From Veillonella dispar (lineage in GTDB: Bacteria > Bacillota > Negativicutes > Veillonellales > Veillonellaceae): 64,000 bases of DNA. The stretch spans positions 1,199,952-1,263,951 of the forward strand of contig NZ_LR134375.1 of the NCBI RefSeq assembly GCF_900637515.1, in the 5' to 3' direction. Below are positions 9,723 through 18,028 of the stretch, one piece after another (the first letter of the stretch is position 1; each line of letters begins with the position of its first letter). The position numbers were made by a program, and so were the translations under genes. The notes beneath the pieces were generated by a model. It was given only the letters and a program-made list of their open reading frames with translations, was not told the origin of the DNA and did no database searches.

Positions 9723-10442
9723 TTATAAAATTTTCGACAAGAACAATTTTGTTCGCTCATTTGTTGGAGCATCAAATACCTTTTCAGGAGTATCATCTTC
9801 TAAGATTAATCCACCATCAACGAATAATACGCGGTCAGCTACTTCTTTAGCAAAGCCCATTTCATGAGTAACAATAACCATCGTCATCCCTTCTTCTGCA
9901 AGAGACTTCATTACATCTAGAACCTCACGAACCATTTCTGGATCGAGTGCAGATGTAGGTTCATCAAATAGCATAACCTTTGGTTTCATCGCTAGAGCAC
10001 GGGCAATGGCAACACGTTGCTTTTGACCACCAGATAAGGAATCAGGATATGCATTAGCTTTATCCCCTAACCCAACGCGATCAAGTAAAGCTTGTCCGAT
10101 TTTCTTAGCTTCATCACTAGAAGTTTTACGAACCTTAGTTTGAGCTAATGTTAAATTTTCCATTACAGTCATATGTGGGAAAAGATTAAAGTTTTGGAAT
10201 ACCATCCCCACTTCAGCACGAACTTCATTGAGTTTAGACTTATCAGAAAGATCCATACCATCTACAATTACCTTACCAGATGTAGGCTCTTCTAAGTAGT
10301 TCATAGTACGCAATACTGTACTTTTGCCAGAACCAGATGGACCAATTATAACGACAACTTGACCTTTTTCTATGTGTAAATCTATGCCCTTTAATACTTC
10401 ATTTTTACCAAAGGATTTATGTACATTTTCTAATTTAATCAT
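9723..10442 (-). CDS. Polar amino acid ABC transporter, ATP-binding protein (GlnQ type)
   Basis: 239 aa, the usual size. Walker [10 protein letters not shown] (about residues 34-42), Q-loop [13 protein letters not shown], signature [15 protein letters not shown], Walker [14 protein letters not shown] and the switch histidine in VIVTHEMGF are all present. It powers uptake by the permease whose gene overlaps it by 4 bases (ATGA junction) and the binding protein upstream. The family imports polar or basic amino acids such as glutamine, arginine or cystine; the sequence alone does not fix the substrate. Confidence 0.94.
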   Translation of the reverse strand: MIKLENVHKSFGKNEVLKGIDLHIEKGQVVVIIGPSGSGKSTVLRTMNYLEEPTSGKVIVDGMDLSDKSKLNEVRAEVGMVFQNFNLFPHMTVMENLTLAQTKVRKTSSDEAKKIGQALLDRVGLGDKANAYPDSLSGGQKQRVAIARALAMKPKVMLFDEPTSALDPEMVREVLDVMKSLAEEGMTMVIVTHEMGFAKEVADRVLFVDGGLILEDDTPEKVFDAPTNERTKLFLSKIL

Positions 10443-11095
10443 TTAATGCTATATTTCCTTTCAAGGTAACCAACCAATTGTGAAATTGTTACTGTCATAA
10501 TAAGGTAAATAACAGCAACTGTACCCCAGATTTCAAAGGATGCATATGTTTTAGCAATAATCAATTGACCACGACGTGTCAATTCTTCGAAACCAATTAC
10601 AGAAACCAATGAGGAGTCTTTCAACATAGCAATAAATTCATTACCCAATGGTGGGATAATTGCTTTGAAAGCTTGAGGCATGATAATATAACGCATAGTT
10701 TGACCCCATGTTAAACCAAGAGATCGACCTGCTTCCATTTGGCCTTTATCGATAGATTGAATACCAGCACGGAAGATTTCAGATACATATGCACCAGAGT
10801 TAATACTGCATGCGGTAACAGCAGCAATAAACGGATCAATACGTTGTCCTGTAATCATTGGCAAAGCAAAATAAATCAAGAAGATTTGTACCAATAGTGG
10901 TGTACCACGAATGATATCTACATAACATTTTGCTAATAGTCTAACTACTGTAAATTTAGATAAATTTGCTAAGGATACTAATAAACCGATAAAGAAACCA
11001 CAGCCAACAGACATAGCTGTAATTTCAACGGTTACAAGTGCACCTTGTAATAAGAGCGGTAAATTATCCGCAATTAACCCCCAATTAAAACTCAT
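10439..11095 (-). CDS. Polar amino acid ABC transporter, permease (GlnP/HisM type)
   Basis: 218 aa, with about five membrane segments and the EAA loop around [30 protein letters not shown], which contacts the ATPase. One gene of this type normally forms a homodimeric channel. It lies 11 nt after the binding-protein gene and overlaps the ATPase gene by 4 bases, so the three form one operon. Substrate class is polar or basic amino acids by family. Confidence 0.93.
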   Translation of the reverse strand: MSFNWGLIADNLPLLLQGALVTVEITAMSVGCGFFIGLLVSLANLSKFTVVRLLAKCYVDIIRGTPLLVQIFLIYFALPMITGQRIDPFIAAVTACSINSGAYVSEIFRAGIQSIDKGQMEAGRSLGLTWGQTMRYIIMPQAFKAIIPPLGNEFIAMLKDSSLVSVIGFEELTRRGQLIIAKTYASFEIWGTVAVIYLIMTVTISQLVGYLERKYSIK

Positions 11096-11106
11096 GATCT
11101 CTCCTA

Positions 11107-11913
11107 TTATTTAAATTCTACCACTACTGGCATATCAGCAGGCGCATCTACATTAAACCATTTTTTATATAATGTATTAAATTCACCATCAGCCTTCATA
11201 TCTGCAATTGCTTTATTGATTTGTTCTTGTAAATCTTTATTATCTTTATTAATTGCTAAGCCCAAATATTCTTTTGTATTTGGATATGCCATAAATTTAA
11301 TATGTTGATCTGGATGTTTAGTACTGTAAAATTGAGCCACTGGCAAATCAATAACAGTTGCATCAGCACCACCATTTTGTAATTCTAACAAAGCTTCATT
11401 ACTATGGTCAAACTCTTTTACAGTAGTACCTTCGATTTTATGGGCTAAATCTGCACCAGTAGTACCTAGTTGAGCAGCAATTTTCTTGCCTTTAAGATCG
11501 TCAAGAGATGTGATATTTGCGCCATCTTTATATACTACAGCAAGGGCATTTTCATAATATGGAGAAGAGAATAATACCTTTTCACTTCTAGCTTTGGTAA
11601 TCGTCATACCAGATGCAGCAACATCAATATCATGTGTATTTAAAGCTGGAATCAAAGCATCAAAAGCAACATTCTTAAGCTCTACATCTTTATTGATACG
11701 TTTACCAATGGCACGAATTAAATCAATATCAAAGCCTGTGTAGTCTTGAGTTTTTTCATCTTTAAATTCAAATGGTACAAATGTGGCATTAGTACCAACA
11801 ATGAGTTTATTAGAAGTTGTTTGTGTAGAAGATCCACAACCGCCAATTACAGTACCGGCCATTACTAACATACAACCACCAATGATTAATTTTTTTAACT
11901 TGCTATTTAACAT
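11107..11913 (-). CDS. Amino acid ABC transporter substrate-binding lipoprotein
   Basis: 268 aa. A lipoprotein signal with basic residues, a hydrophobic core and the lipobox IGGC (Cys26) precedes a family 3 solute-binding domain. That domain begins near LIVGTNATFVPFEF and contains the conserved GFDIDLIRAIGKR segment. It captures an amino acid outside the cytoplasmic membrane and delivers it to the permease. First gene of the three-gene operon, with a promoter at 11956-11983. Glutamine, arginine, histidine or cystine are all possible ligands. Confidence 0.93.
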   Translation of the reverse strand: MLNSKLKKLIIGGCMLVMAGTVIGGCGSSTQTTSNKLIVGTNATFVPFEFKDEKTQDYTGFDIDLIRAIGKRINKDVELKNVAFDALIPALNTHDIDVAASGMTITKARSEKVLFSSPYYENALAVVYKDGANITSLDDLKGKKIAAQLGTTGADLAHKIEGTTVKEFDHSNEALLELQNGGADATVIDLPVAQFYSTKHPDQHIKFMAYPNTKEYLGLAINKDNKDLQEQINKAIADMKADGEFNTLYKKWFNVDAPADMPVVVEFK

Positions 11914-11955
11914 CGAATCATCCTCATTTACTAAACTAACTATTTTTATTCCACT

Positions 11956-11983
11956 AGTATACCACTTAGTATAATTATGTCAA
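11956..11983 (-). promoter_or_regulatory. Promoter of the amino acid ABC operon
   Basis: Minus strand: perfect TTGACA (11983-11978), 16-nt spacer, TATACT (11961-11956). The start site would be near 11949, about 36 nt before the binding-protein ATG. Confidence 0.8.
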
Positions 11984-12135
11984 TAATTTTGTATAGAATC
12001 ATCCTAAATATCAATTAATCACTATATTTATATTTTATTTTTATACACTGATTGTATATTTATAACAATAATGTATAAAAACTTTCCCATAAGAATCGGT
12101 ATTTTCACCATTTTTAAATATACAGATGTATAAAA

Positions 12136-12367
12136 AGAAAAAAGCACATGAGAAAAGCCTCATGTGCCCGCATACGGCTGACCTGGTCTTTGCCCCCACA
12201 CTCGCCTGCTGGAGGGTTCGCTCATAAGTCCGAGACTCCCCACTACTACCCCTCTCGGTTTTACCGGCAGGACTTACACCTAAGCCGCACCATGCTCACA
12301 ACCCCTTGGGTTGCTTATGTGGATCGTTTCGCCTGCGACTGGCATCGACTTTCAACCACAGACCCGT
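12136..12367 (-). ncRNA. Structured noncoding RNA, candidate raiA-motif RNA
   Basis: A transcription unit of about 230 nt with no convincing protein frame, and visibly more GC-rich than its flanks. A promoter lies just upstream and a strong terminator closes it: 9-bp stem 12144-12152 with 12159-12167, then eight T on the minus strand. Internal pairings seen on the minus strand: TAAGT with ACTTA enclosing CCGAGA with TCTCGG around a G-rich loop; CAACCC with GGGTTG near the 5' side; a CCG-TATG-CGG hairpin near the 3' side; and CCTGC complementary to a distant GCAGG. The synteny is telling: comF on one side and hpf-secA-prfB on the other. The raiA motif is a conserved RNA of about this size known from Firmicutes near raiA/hpf and comF genes. 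I lack an alignment, so the family name is inferred. It does not show the hallmarks of tmRNA, RNase P or SRP RNA. Confidence 0.8.
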
Positions 12368-12375
12368 ATAGACGT

Positions 12376-12404
12376 ATTATAAAGAATAACACTATACATG
12401 TCTA
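12376..12404 (-). promoter_or_regulatory. Promoter of the noncoding RNA
   Basis: Minus strand: TAGACA (12404-12399), exactly 17 nt, then perfect TATAAT (12381-12376). The predicted start is around 12365-12369, which matches the 5' end of the GC-rich structured segment. Confidence 0.82.
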
Positions 12405-12760
12405 GATTTATAATTATATATACATTCTAAAAATAAATAAGCCCTAACGATTAAATTATATTTCCGAACATAGCATCGTTCAGTTCTCATTGAAATGAGA
12501 ATAAATTTTGCAACCCCTTTTTTGGTATGTATAGAAAATTGTCATAGAAAACCTAAAATATTCTTCATATTATTTTAATATTTATAAAATTAGTTTTTCT
12601 AGGTACTATATTTAGTACATTCTTAAAATGTCAATTATTTTTAGTATGCCAAATATGAATACAACATGTATAATAGAACATACGTATCATACACAAAATA
12701 TTATTTATGGTGTATAATTTGTATACTATTAAATAAGAACGGCCTAAAGTTGTACGATAT
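12405..12760. other. AT-rich intergenic region between the RNA gene and the HD-GYP gene
   Basis: About 350 nt without a gene, between divergent transcripts. It holds a perfect 7-bp inverted repeat TTCTCAT/ATGAGAA (12495-12512) of operator or hairpin type. Two plus-strand TATAAT-like boxes (near 12669 and 12713) and a TATACT near 12723 could serve the HD-GYP gene, but none has a good -35 box at the right distance. Confidence 0.5.
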
Positions 12761-12793
12761 GAACATAAGTACGAGGGGTTGTACCATATGTTC
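12761..12793 (+). promoter_or_regulatory. Leader hairpin before the HD-GYP gene
   Basis: GAACATAAGTAC (12761-12772) pairs imperfectly with GTACCATATGTTC (12781-12793). The 8-nt loop GAGGGGTT resembles the AAAGGGGTTT ribosome site of the gene that starts at 12819. It is probably in the 5' leader and could affect translation, or it may be a DNA operator. Confidence 0.5.
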
Positions 12794-12818
12794 TACATGT
12801 TAGTTAAAGGGGTTTATT

Positions 12819-13421
12819 ATGTTTATGTTATCATTAATGCAACCATCTGGGTTGTACGAACTGGAGAAGGACAGTTTAGAAGCCATTAGCGCTCAGCTTT
12901 TGCAGATGATACAAATGAAAAGCTATCATCTGTACACTCATTCTATCCAAGTTTCAAACTATGCAGTTAGTATTGCTGCTAAAATGGGTTTACCATTAAA
13001 TGAAATTGAACAAATTCGCCATGCAGCATTACTTCATGACGTAGGATTATTAATGGTACCTAATGCATTAATCCAAAAATCTCCATATCTTAATAAACAA
13101 GAAATGTCCAAGTATAAGCAACATGCTGCAAGTGGTGCGAATATGATCGAAAACTACCCTTGCTGCCAACAAATCTTGCCTTATATTCGTTACCATCATG
13201 AAAAATGGGATGGCTCTGGTTACCCTAAACATTTGCGTGGTGCTAACATCCCATTAGGAGCTAGAATCATTGCTGTTGCAGATTATTATGATACAACAGT
13301 TAATCCTTCTACAGAATTTTGGGCAAAGACAAAAGCTAAAGCAAAAGAAGAACTCTTTAGTGCATCCGGCTCTCTCTTTGATCCAGATGTAGTAAAAGCA
13401 TTTATCGATGTGCTAGGCTAA
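12819..13421 (+). CDS. Stand-alone HD-GYP domain protein, putative cyclic-di-GMP phosphodiesterase
   Basis: 200 aa made almost entirely of one HD-GYP domain, with no sensor domain, receiver or membrane segment. It has the HD dyad (His73-Asp74 in LLHDVG), His102, the HHEKWDGSGYP motif (126-136) and IIAVADYYD (Asp155). These are the metal ligands and signature of cyclic-di-GMP phosphodiesterases. The usual lysine after HDxG is replaced by leucine. It is one of only four plus-strand genes, lying between the noncoding RNA and comF. Activity on c-di-GMP is inferred from family. A shared bidirectional terminator follows. Confidence 0.87.
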   Translation: MFMLSLMQPSGLYELEKDSLEAISAQLLQMIQMKSYHLYTHSIQVSNYAVSIAAKMGLPLNEIEQIRHAALLHDVGLLMVPNALIQKSPYLNKQEMSKYKQHAASGANMIENYPCCQQILPYIRYHHEKWDGSGYPKHLRGANIPLGARIIAVADYYDTTVNPSTEFWAKTKAKAKEELFSASGSLFDPDVVKAFIDVLG

Positions 13422-13431
13422 TATAATGATT

Positions 13432-13462
13432 AAGCGTTCACCATTCGGTGAACGCTTTTATA
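13432..13462. terminator. Bidirectional terminator between HD-GYP gene and comF
   Basis: Perfect 11-bp stem AAGCGTTCACC (13432-13442) and GGTGAACGCTT (13447-13457) with an ATTC loop. A T-rich tail follows on the plus strand; the minus-strand tail is weaker. The two genes converge on it. Confidence 0.8.
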
Positions 13463-13467
13463 TATAA

Positions 13468-14163
13468 TTAAAAACTACCGCTAGCTAGTGTTAAAGCATC
13501 GAGTCTACTAGGATTATAGGACCTAAGAACCTTAGCTACGGCTTCGATTGTTGCCCCTGTAGTATAAATATCATCTACAATTAAAATACGCTTTGTGGAG
13601 AAATCAATATCTTTATACTCTGCTTTGATCACAAAAGCATTCTCTATATTTTGATGTCGTTCTTTATGGGTTAAGGACCACATATCATTAGAAGTATCAA
13701 ACTTATATATACAATCTAGCCATACAAAATATGGCTTATCTATTTTCTCTAACGAGTATGCCCATTTTTTAAAGAACAAATCGACCTGATTATAGCCCCT
13801 CTTTTTCTTCTTCATCTCACTAGACGGTACAGGAACTATATAATCATAGATAGTCTTACAATTCCCCTGTACAATATTAGACTCATCATAATTCATGTAA
13901 AAGTTGTACGATGCTAAAAAAGGAGCAGCCCCCTTGGACTGCTCCTTTTTTTCATTAAATTTTACATCGTAAATCATAGACTTTAGACCACCACAATAGT
14001 CTGCTAGCACACACACATCATCTACATAATGTAAAAATTTATGTGGCACATGACGAATATGTAATAGATCGTTAAAACAAGTTTCACACCAATCCCCTTG
14101 TGTTGCTACAGAGGCACCACAGTGAGGACATACAGGTGGAAATAGGAAATCCCAAAGACTCAT
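13468..14163 (-). CDS. comF: ComF family protein (ComFC-like phosphoribosyltransferase fold)
   Basis: 231 aa. The N-terminus has two CxxC pairs (CPHCGAS and CETC, within the first 30 residues) typical of a zinc site. The C-terminal part has the phosphoribosyl-pyrophosphate motif ILIVDDIYTTGAT. ComFC-type proteins are needed for natural DNA uptake and transformation in Gram-positive bacteria and have Gram-negative counterparts. It shares a TAATG junction with recD2 and is the last gene of the long rimP operon. Natural competence is known in Veillonella, which fits. Confidence 0.88.
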   Translation of the reverse strand: MSLWDFLFPPVCPHCGASVATQGDWCETCFNDLLHIRHVPHKFLHYVDDVCVLADYCGGLKSMIYDVKFNEKKEQSKGAAPFLASYNFYMNYDESNIVQGNCKTIYDYIVPVPSSEMKKKKRGYNQVDLFFKKWAYSLEKIDKPYFVWLDCIYKFDTSNDMWSLTHKERHQNIENAFVIKAEYKDIDFSTKRILIVDDIYTTGATIEAVAKVLRSYNPSRLDALTLASGSF

Positions 14164-16316
14164 TACGAATCACATCTCCCTTGTAGTCTTTCTTTAAACA
14201 ATGTATATCGTTCATCTGCATTTACAGTACGTACAGCACGTTCTATAGCGCTTGTAGTACCCACAATGATAACCTTCCGTTTTGCTCTTGTAACAGCTGT
14301 ATACAACAAATTACGCTGCAACATACCACCATAACGTGGTACAAATGGAATGATAACTACACCATACTCACTACCTTGGCTCTTATGAACCGTAATAGCA
14401 TAAGCAGGCATAATCATATGAGCTTCATCAATAGGTAGACGAACCTCTTTATGGATAAATCGGATACAAATATCGCTTCGTGTAATGGCGTAAATTACTC
14501 CAATTTCACCATTAAAGACCTCTAACTCATAGTCATTGAGAATTTGGATAACCTTATCGCCAACGCGATAAGTAATGCCATTTACACGGGCTTCCCCTTT
14601 TAAGCTATCCGGTGGATTAACAGCTTGTTGTACATATTGAGAAATTAATGTACTACCGGCTTCACCACGGCGCATAGGAGAAATAATTTGAATGTCTAGC
14701 TCATCCTCTACATGCGCTTGTTCTCGTTTATATACATCGATGATAGCTTTCATCATCATGTCATAAGACTTAACAGGTATAAACGAAAACTCTTCACTTA
14801 CACTGTCCAGATTTGGCATTTCACCACGGTTAATAGCATAGGCGCTTTCAACGATAGTATTACCAGAGCTTTGACGATAAATCTGGTTGAGTCGTGTATA
14901 AGGAACACAATCACTATCGAGTAAGTCTTTTAATACAAAACCAGCCCCAATAGGTGGTAGTTGATCAACGTCACCAACGATAATGACATGGGCTTCCTTT
15001 GGAATGGCCGCCATTAAGGAATAGAACAAGCGTACATTAAGCATAGATGCTTCATCAATGATGATAACATCTATATCTAATGGATCCTCTTCATTCTTAG
15101 TAAAGTCGTAAGAGTCACTACCTTGAACAGGTACTAATAATCTATGAATCGTAGTTGCTTCAAACTCCGTCGCCTCTGTAAGTCGTTTTGCAGCACGTCC
15201 CGTAGGAGCACAAAGAATAATACGCCCTAGTCCACCAAGTTGGAAGCCTTTTACTAAGGCCTTAATAATCGTCGTTTTACCAGTACCAGGGCCACCAGTT
15301 ATAAGGGAAAACTTTTCAAAGAAGGATAGCTGTATAGCTTCTTTTTGAGCATCCCCAAATGTAATATGATTATCAGCTTCAAACTTTTCTATAAAGCTAG
15401 GAATATCAAGAGATATCGGATCAGCCTCTAATAAGAAATCTTTTGTATAATGAACGCTCTCTACTTCAGACACATACATTTCTGGAGGGTAAATATATAA
15501 AATATCTTCATAATACGTACTATATAAAGCACCTTGCTCCAAGAGACTTTCAATAAAATTAGCAATATCATCTACATCAGTTTGTAATAAATCGTCTAAA
15601 CGACCGATAAGTTGATCTACAGGCAAACATGTATGCCCTTGATTATCCAAACTGCGCAGAATCCATTCCAAACCCGCTTCTAAACGACGCGTATCACTAC
15701 CTGTAATCCCCAAGTGTTCTGCAAGCGTATCAGCGGTGCCAAAAAGCATATCTGGAGCCACACGTAACAAGGTATACGGATTATCCTCGATAACAGCAAC
15801 AGACTGAACACCATAATAGGTGTATACGATACGACTCCATTTAGAAGAAATATGATGGCTTTCAAAAAAGTGATTTAAATCAGATAAAATACCTTCACCA
15901 AGTAAGGTATTAAATAATTCGTCCTTAACACTTTTACGAAGTCCAGGAACATCCTTAATTTCTTCGGGACGTTCCTCCCGTAAAACTTCTAAAATACGGA
16001 TACCAAAATACTCAAGAACCTTTTCTACGGACTTTTCACCAAAACCTTTAATACCTAAATTCAACAAGTAGGTCTTAGCAGCCCCCATGTTATCAGGTTT
16101 AAGTTTTTCTACACTAGTAGCATCAAATTGACGACCGTATTTTTCATGCTCTACATAACGGCCTCGAACTTCGATATCTTCCCCTTCTTTAGGAGACTCA
16201 AATTTACCAGTACAAGTAATGTATTCCTCATTATAATCCTTAAGGACAAACACGCAATACGTACGTTGTGTATTCTCATATATAGTTCGGTATACAAATC
16301 CTCGTATGGCGTCCAT
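14163..16316 (-). CDS. recD2: SF1B DNA helicase RecD2
   Basis: 717 aa. The N-terminal OB and helix-hairpin-helix-type region (about 1-200) is followed by helicase motifs: Walker A GGPGTGKTT (about 339-347), Walker B VIIIDEASM, GDVDQLPPIGAG (motif III) and the C-terminal VHKSQGSEYG and YTAVTRAKR motifs. RecD2 unwinds DNA 5' to 3', acts in repair and fork maintenance, and stands alone without RecBC. It shares one-base stop/start overlaps with both neighbours (TAATG), so it is tightly coupled in the operon. Confidence 0.94.
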   Translation of the reverse strand: MDAIRGFVYRTIYENTQRTYCVFVLKDYNEEYITCTGKFESPKEGEDIEVRGRYVEHEKYGRQFDATSVEKLKPDNMGAAKTYLLNLGIKGFGEKSVEKVLEYFGIRILEVLREERPEEIKDVPGLRKSVKDELFNTLLGEGILSDLNHFFESHHISSKWSRIVYTYYGVQSVAVIEDNPYTLLRVAPDMLFGTADTLAEHLGITGSDTRRLEAGLEWILRSLDNQGHTCLPVDQLIGRLDDLLQTDVDDIANFIESLLEQGALYSTYYEDILYIYPPEMYVSEVESVHYTKDFLLEADPISLDIPSFIEKFEADNHITFGDAQKEAIQLSFFEKFSLITGGPGTGKTTIIKALVKGFQLGGLGRIILCAPTGRAAKRLTEATEFEATTIHRLLVPVQGSDSYDFTKNEEDPLDIDVIIIDEASMLNVRLFYSLMAAIPKEAHVIIVGDVDQLPPIGAGFVLKDLLDSDCVPYTRLNQIYRQSSGNTIVESAYAINRGEMPNLDSVSEEFSFIPVKSYDMMMKAIIDVYKREQAHVEDELDIQIISPMRRGEAGSTLISQYVQQAVNPPDSLKGEARVNGITYRVGDKVIQILNDYELEVFNGEIGVIYAITRSDICIRFIHKEVRLPIDEAHMIMPAYAITVHKSQGSEYGVVIIPFVPRYGGMLQRNLLYTAVTRAKRKVIIVGTTSAIERAVRTVNADERYTLFKERLQGRCDS

Positions 16317-17080
16317 TATTTCTCCGTATTAGGCAAAGCTTCAATAATTTCTTGTACCGCATCGGTAATGCTACCTTCATTACCAATTTTGATATGTGCC
16401 ACTTCTTCGTATAAAGGGTATCGTTCTTCATATACATTGAAGATATATTCAATACTTTCTTTTACAAGTGGACGAATTTCAAGATCCAAATCATCTAAGA
16501 TATGATTCACATCGCGATTAACAAATACAACAAGACCATTATTGCGCATTAGCTTAACTGTTTTATCATAAGTAACAGTACCACCACCAGTAGCAATAAC
16601 AGATGGTTTATTATGAATTAATTCCTTAATCGTATTATATTCATATTCACTAAAAGCATCTTTACCATCATAAATAAAGATTTTTTGAACAGATTTACCA
16701 ACTTTATCTTGAATCGTTTGATCTAGATCGTAAAAGTCTCGGCCTAATTCTTTAGCTAGCATTTTGCCAACTGTTGTCTTACCGGCACCTGGCATGCCGA
16801 TGAGGAAAATATGCTTATGCATATGCTCTTTTAAAAACTCATTGCTCATAGACACAACAGTTTTTATATAATTTTCAATATAAGGTGCCAATGTTTTATC
16901 TTTGCAATTTTCAGTATGCAACGCAATAATACTTTCATCACGTTCTTCATCAATGAGTGGTAAATGATGTTCATCCTTATATTTACCAATCTCTTTAATC
17001 AATGTAAGACGTTTTTCAAACTCTGTAACAAGTACGGAGTCAATACTATCTATTTGTTTGCGAGCTTCTTTAATATCCAT
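16316..17080 (-). CDS. Chorismate mutase-shikimate kinase fusion
   Basis: 254 aa. Residues 1-85 match the AroQ chorismate mutase helix domain: ARKQIDSID, Arg24, Lys33/Lys35 and DEERDES, where the usual RE pair is RD. Residues 88-254 are a shikimate kinase: P-loop GMPGAGKTT (95-103), DLD (118-120), GGG (165-167), the lid arginine in RPLV (Arg203) and ERYPLY (Arg220). The two activities act at different points of aromatic amino acid synthesis: kinase before chorismate, mutase after. The conserved FRxxE arginine that holds the shikimate carboxylate is serine here (FSEYE, Ser144), so substrate or activity may differ. Within the long rimP operon, between ribF and recD2. Confidence 0.85.
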   Translation of the reverse strand: MDIKEARKQIDSIDSVLVTEFEKRLTLIKEIGKYKDEHHLPLIDEERDESIIALHTENCKDKTLAPYIENYIKTVVSMSNEFLKEHMHKHIFLIGMPGAGKTTVGKMLAKELGRDFYDLDQTIQDKVGKSVQKIFIYDGKDAFSEYEYNTIKELIHNKPSVIATGGGTVTYDKTVKLMRNNGLVVFVNRDVNHILDDLDLEIRPLVKESIEYIFNVYEERYPLYEEVAHIKIGNEGSITDAVQEIIEALPNTEK

Positions 17081-17093
17081 GAGAACCCCCTTA

Positions 17094-18026
17094 TTATGCT
17101 TTAGCTAAAACAGCTAGAGCCTGTTCTTCATCTACCTTCATTTGATCAATAAGATCTTGTAAGTTATTAAATTTAACTTCCCCTCTAAGATAGGAAATAA
17201 ATTGTACAATTACTTCTTTTCCATATATATCTTGGTCAAAGTTAAACACATGTACTTCGCATCTATGGTACTGATTCTTAAATGTAGGATTATCCCCAAT
17301 ATTACCTACCCCATCATACCAAATACCATCGATACACACGCGATTAGCGTATACACCATCTGGAGGTGTAGCCATTTCATTAGGAAGCAACAAATTCAAT
17401 GTTGGGAACCCTAATGTGCGTCCTCGTTGATCACCTTTAATTACAGTCCCTTTAAATTGGAATGGTCTTCCAAGCCAATGAGTAGCATCTTCCAAACGCC
17501 CTTCTCGAATGGCTTTTCTAATCTCCGTACTTGAAATAGGTGTACTAAGTCCATCACAAGGCAATAAGGGCTGCACTAAAACTTGTATATTTTTATCCGC
17601 TAATACTTGTTTCATATAATCCGGATTACCAAGACCTTTAGCACCAAATGTAAAGTTTTCTCCAATTACAATAGCAGCTACATTCATATCTGTACAAAGA
17701 GCGCCTAAAAAATCGTCAGCACTCATTTTTAGTAACTCTTCAGTCATAGGCAACCGTAAAATATAGTCTACATTCAAATCTTCAAGAACGGAATCCATAA
17801 TCTCTTCTTGAATAACCCGTTTAGGAACTCGATCTGGATGTAGTATAGTTAGTGGATGATGTTCAAAGGTAATGATTATACTAACACCATTAACTGCCAT
17901 TGCCTCATCAACGGCCTTGTGTATAACTCGTTGATGACCTCGATGAATACCATCAAAGGTACCTAGGGCATATACTTTTGTATCTTTGATTTGACGCAGT
18001 TCATCAAACGAATGTATTTGCTTCAT
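17094..18026 (-). CDS. ribF: Bifunctional riboflavin kinase/FAD synthetase
   Basis: 310 aa, usual length. The N-terminal nucleotidyltransferase half has GTFDGIHRGHQ (about 22-32) and SSTEIRKAIREG, the two ends of the FAD synthetase site. The C-terminal flavokinase half has KGDQRGRTLGFPTLNL. It makes FMN and then FAD from riboflavin in the cytoplasm. Three bases separate it from truB, the standard truB-ribF pair of bacterial operons. Confidence 0.96.
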   Translation of the reverse strand: MKQIHSFDELRQIKDTKVYALGTFDGIHRGHQRVIHKAVDEAMAVNGVSIIITFEHHPLTILHPDRVPKRVIQEEIMDSVLEDLNVDYILRLPMTEELLKMSADDFLGALCTDMNVAAIVIGENFTFGAKGLGNPDYMKQVLADKNIQVLVQPLLPCDGLSTPISSTEIRKAIREGRLEDATHWLGRPFQFKGTVIKGDQRGRTLGFPTLNLLLPNEMATPPDGVYANRVCIDGIWYDGVGNIGDNPTFKNQYHRCEVHVFNFDQDIYGKEVIVQFISYLRGEVKFNNLQDLIDQMKVDEEQALAVLAKA

Positions 18027-18028
18027 AC

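Noticed and set aside
12136-12367. tmRNA, RNase P RNA, SRP RNA or a cobalamin riboswitch
   Set aside because: I looked for the alanyl-type acceptor end, the GAGGAAAGUCC core, the GGAAGGAAGCAGC loop and the B12 box; none is present. A riboswitch is also unlikely because a terminator and then an unrelated operon with its own promoter follow.
12148-12405. An 85-codon plus-strand open frame across the noncoding RNA region
   Set aside because: It has no ribosome site, an unlikely composition, and lies antisense to a promoter-RNA-terminator unit on the minus strand.
12495-12512. Fur or PerR box
   Set aside because: The TTCTCAT/ATGAGAA repeat resembles iron boxes only loosely and no regulated gene is close by in the right direction.
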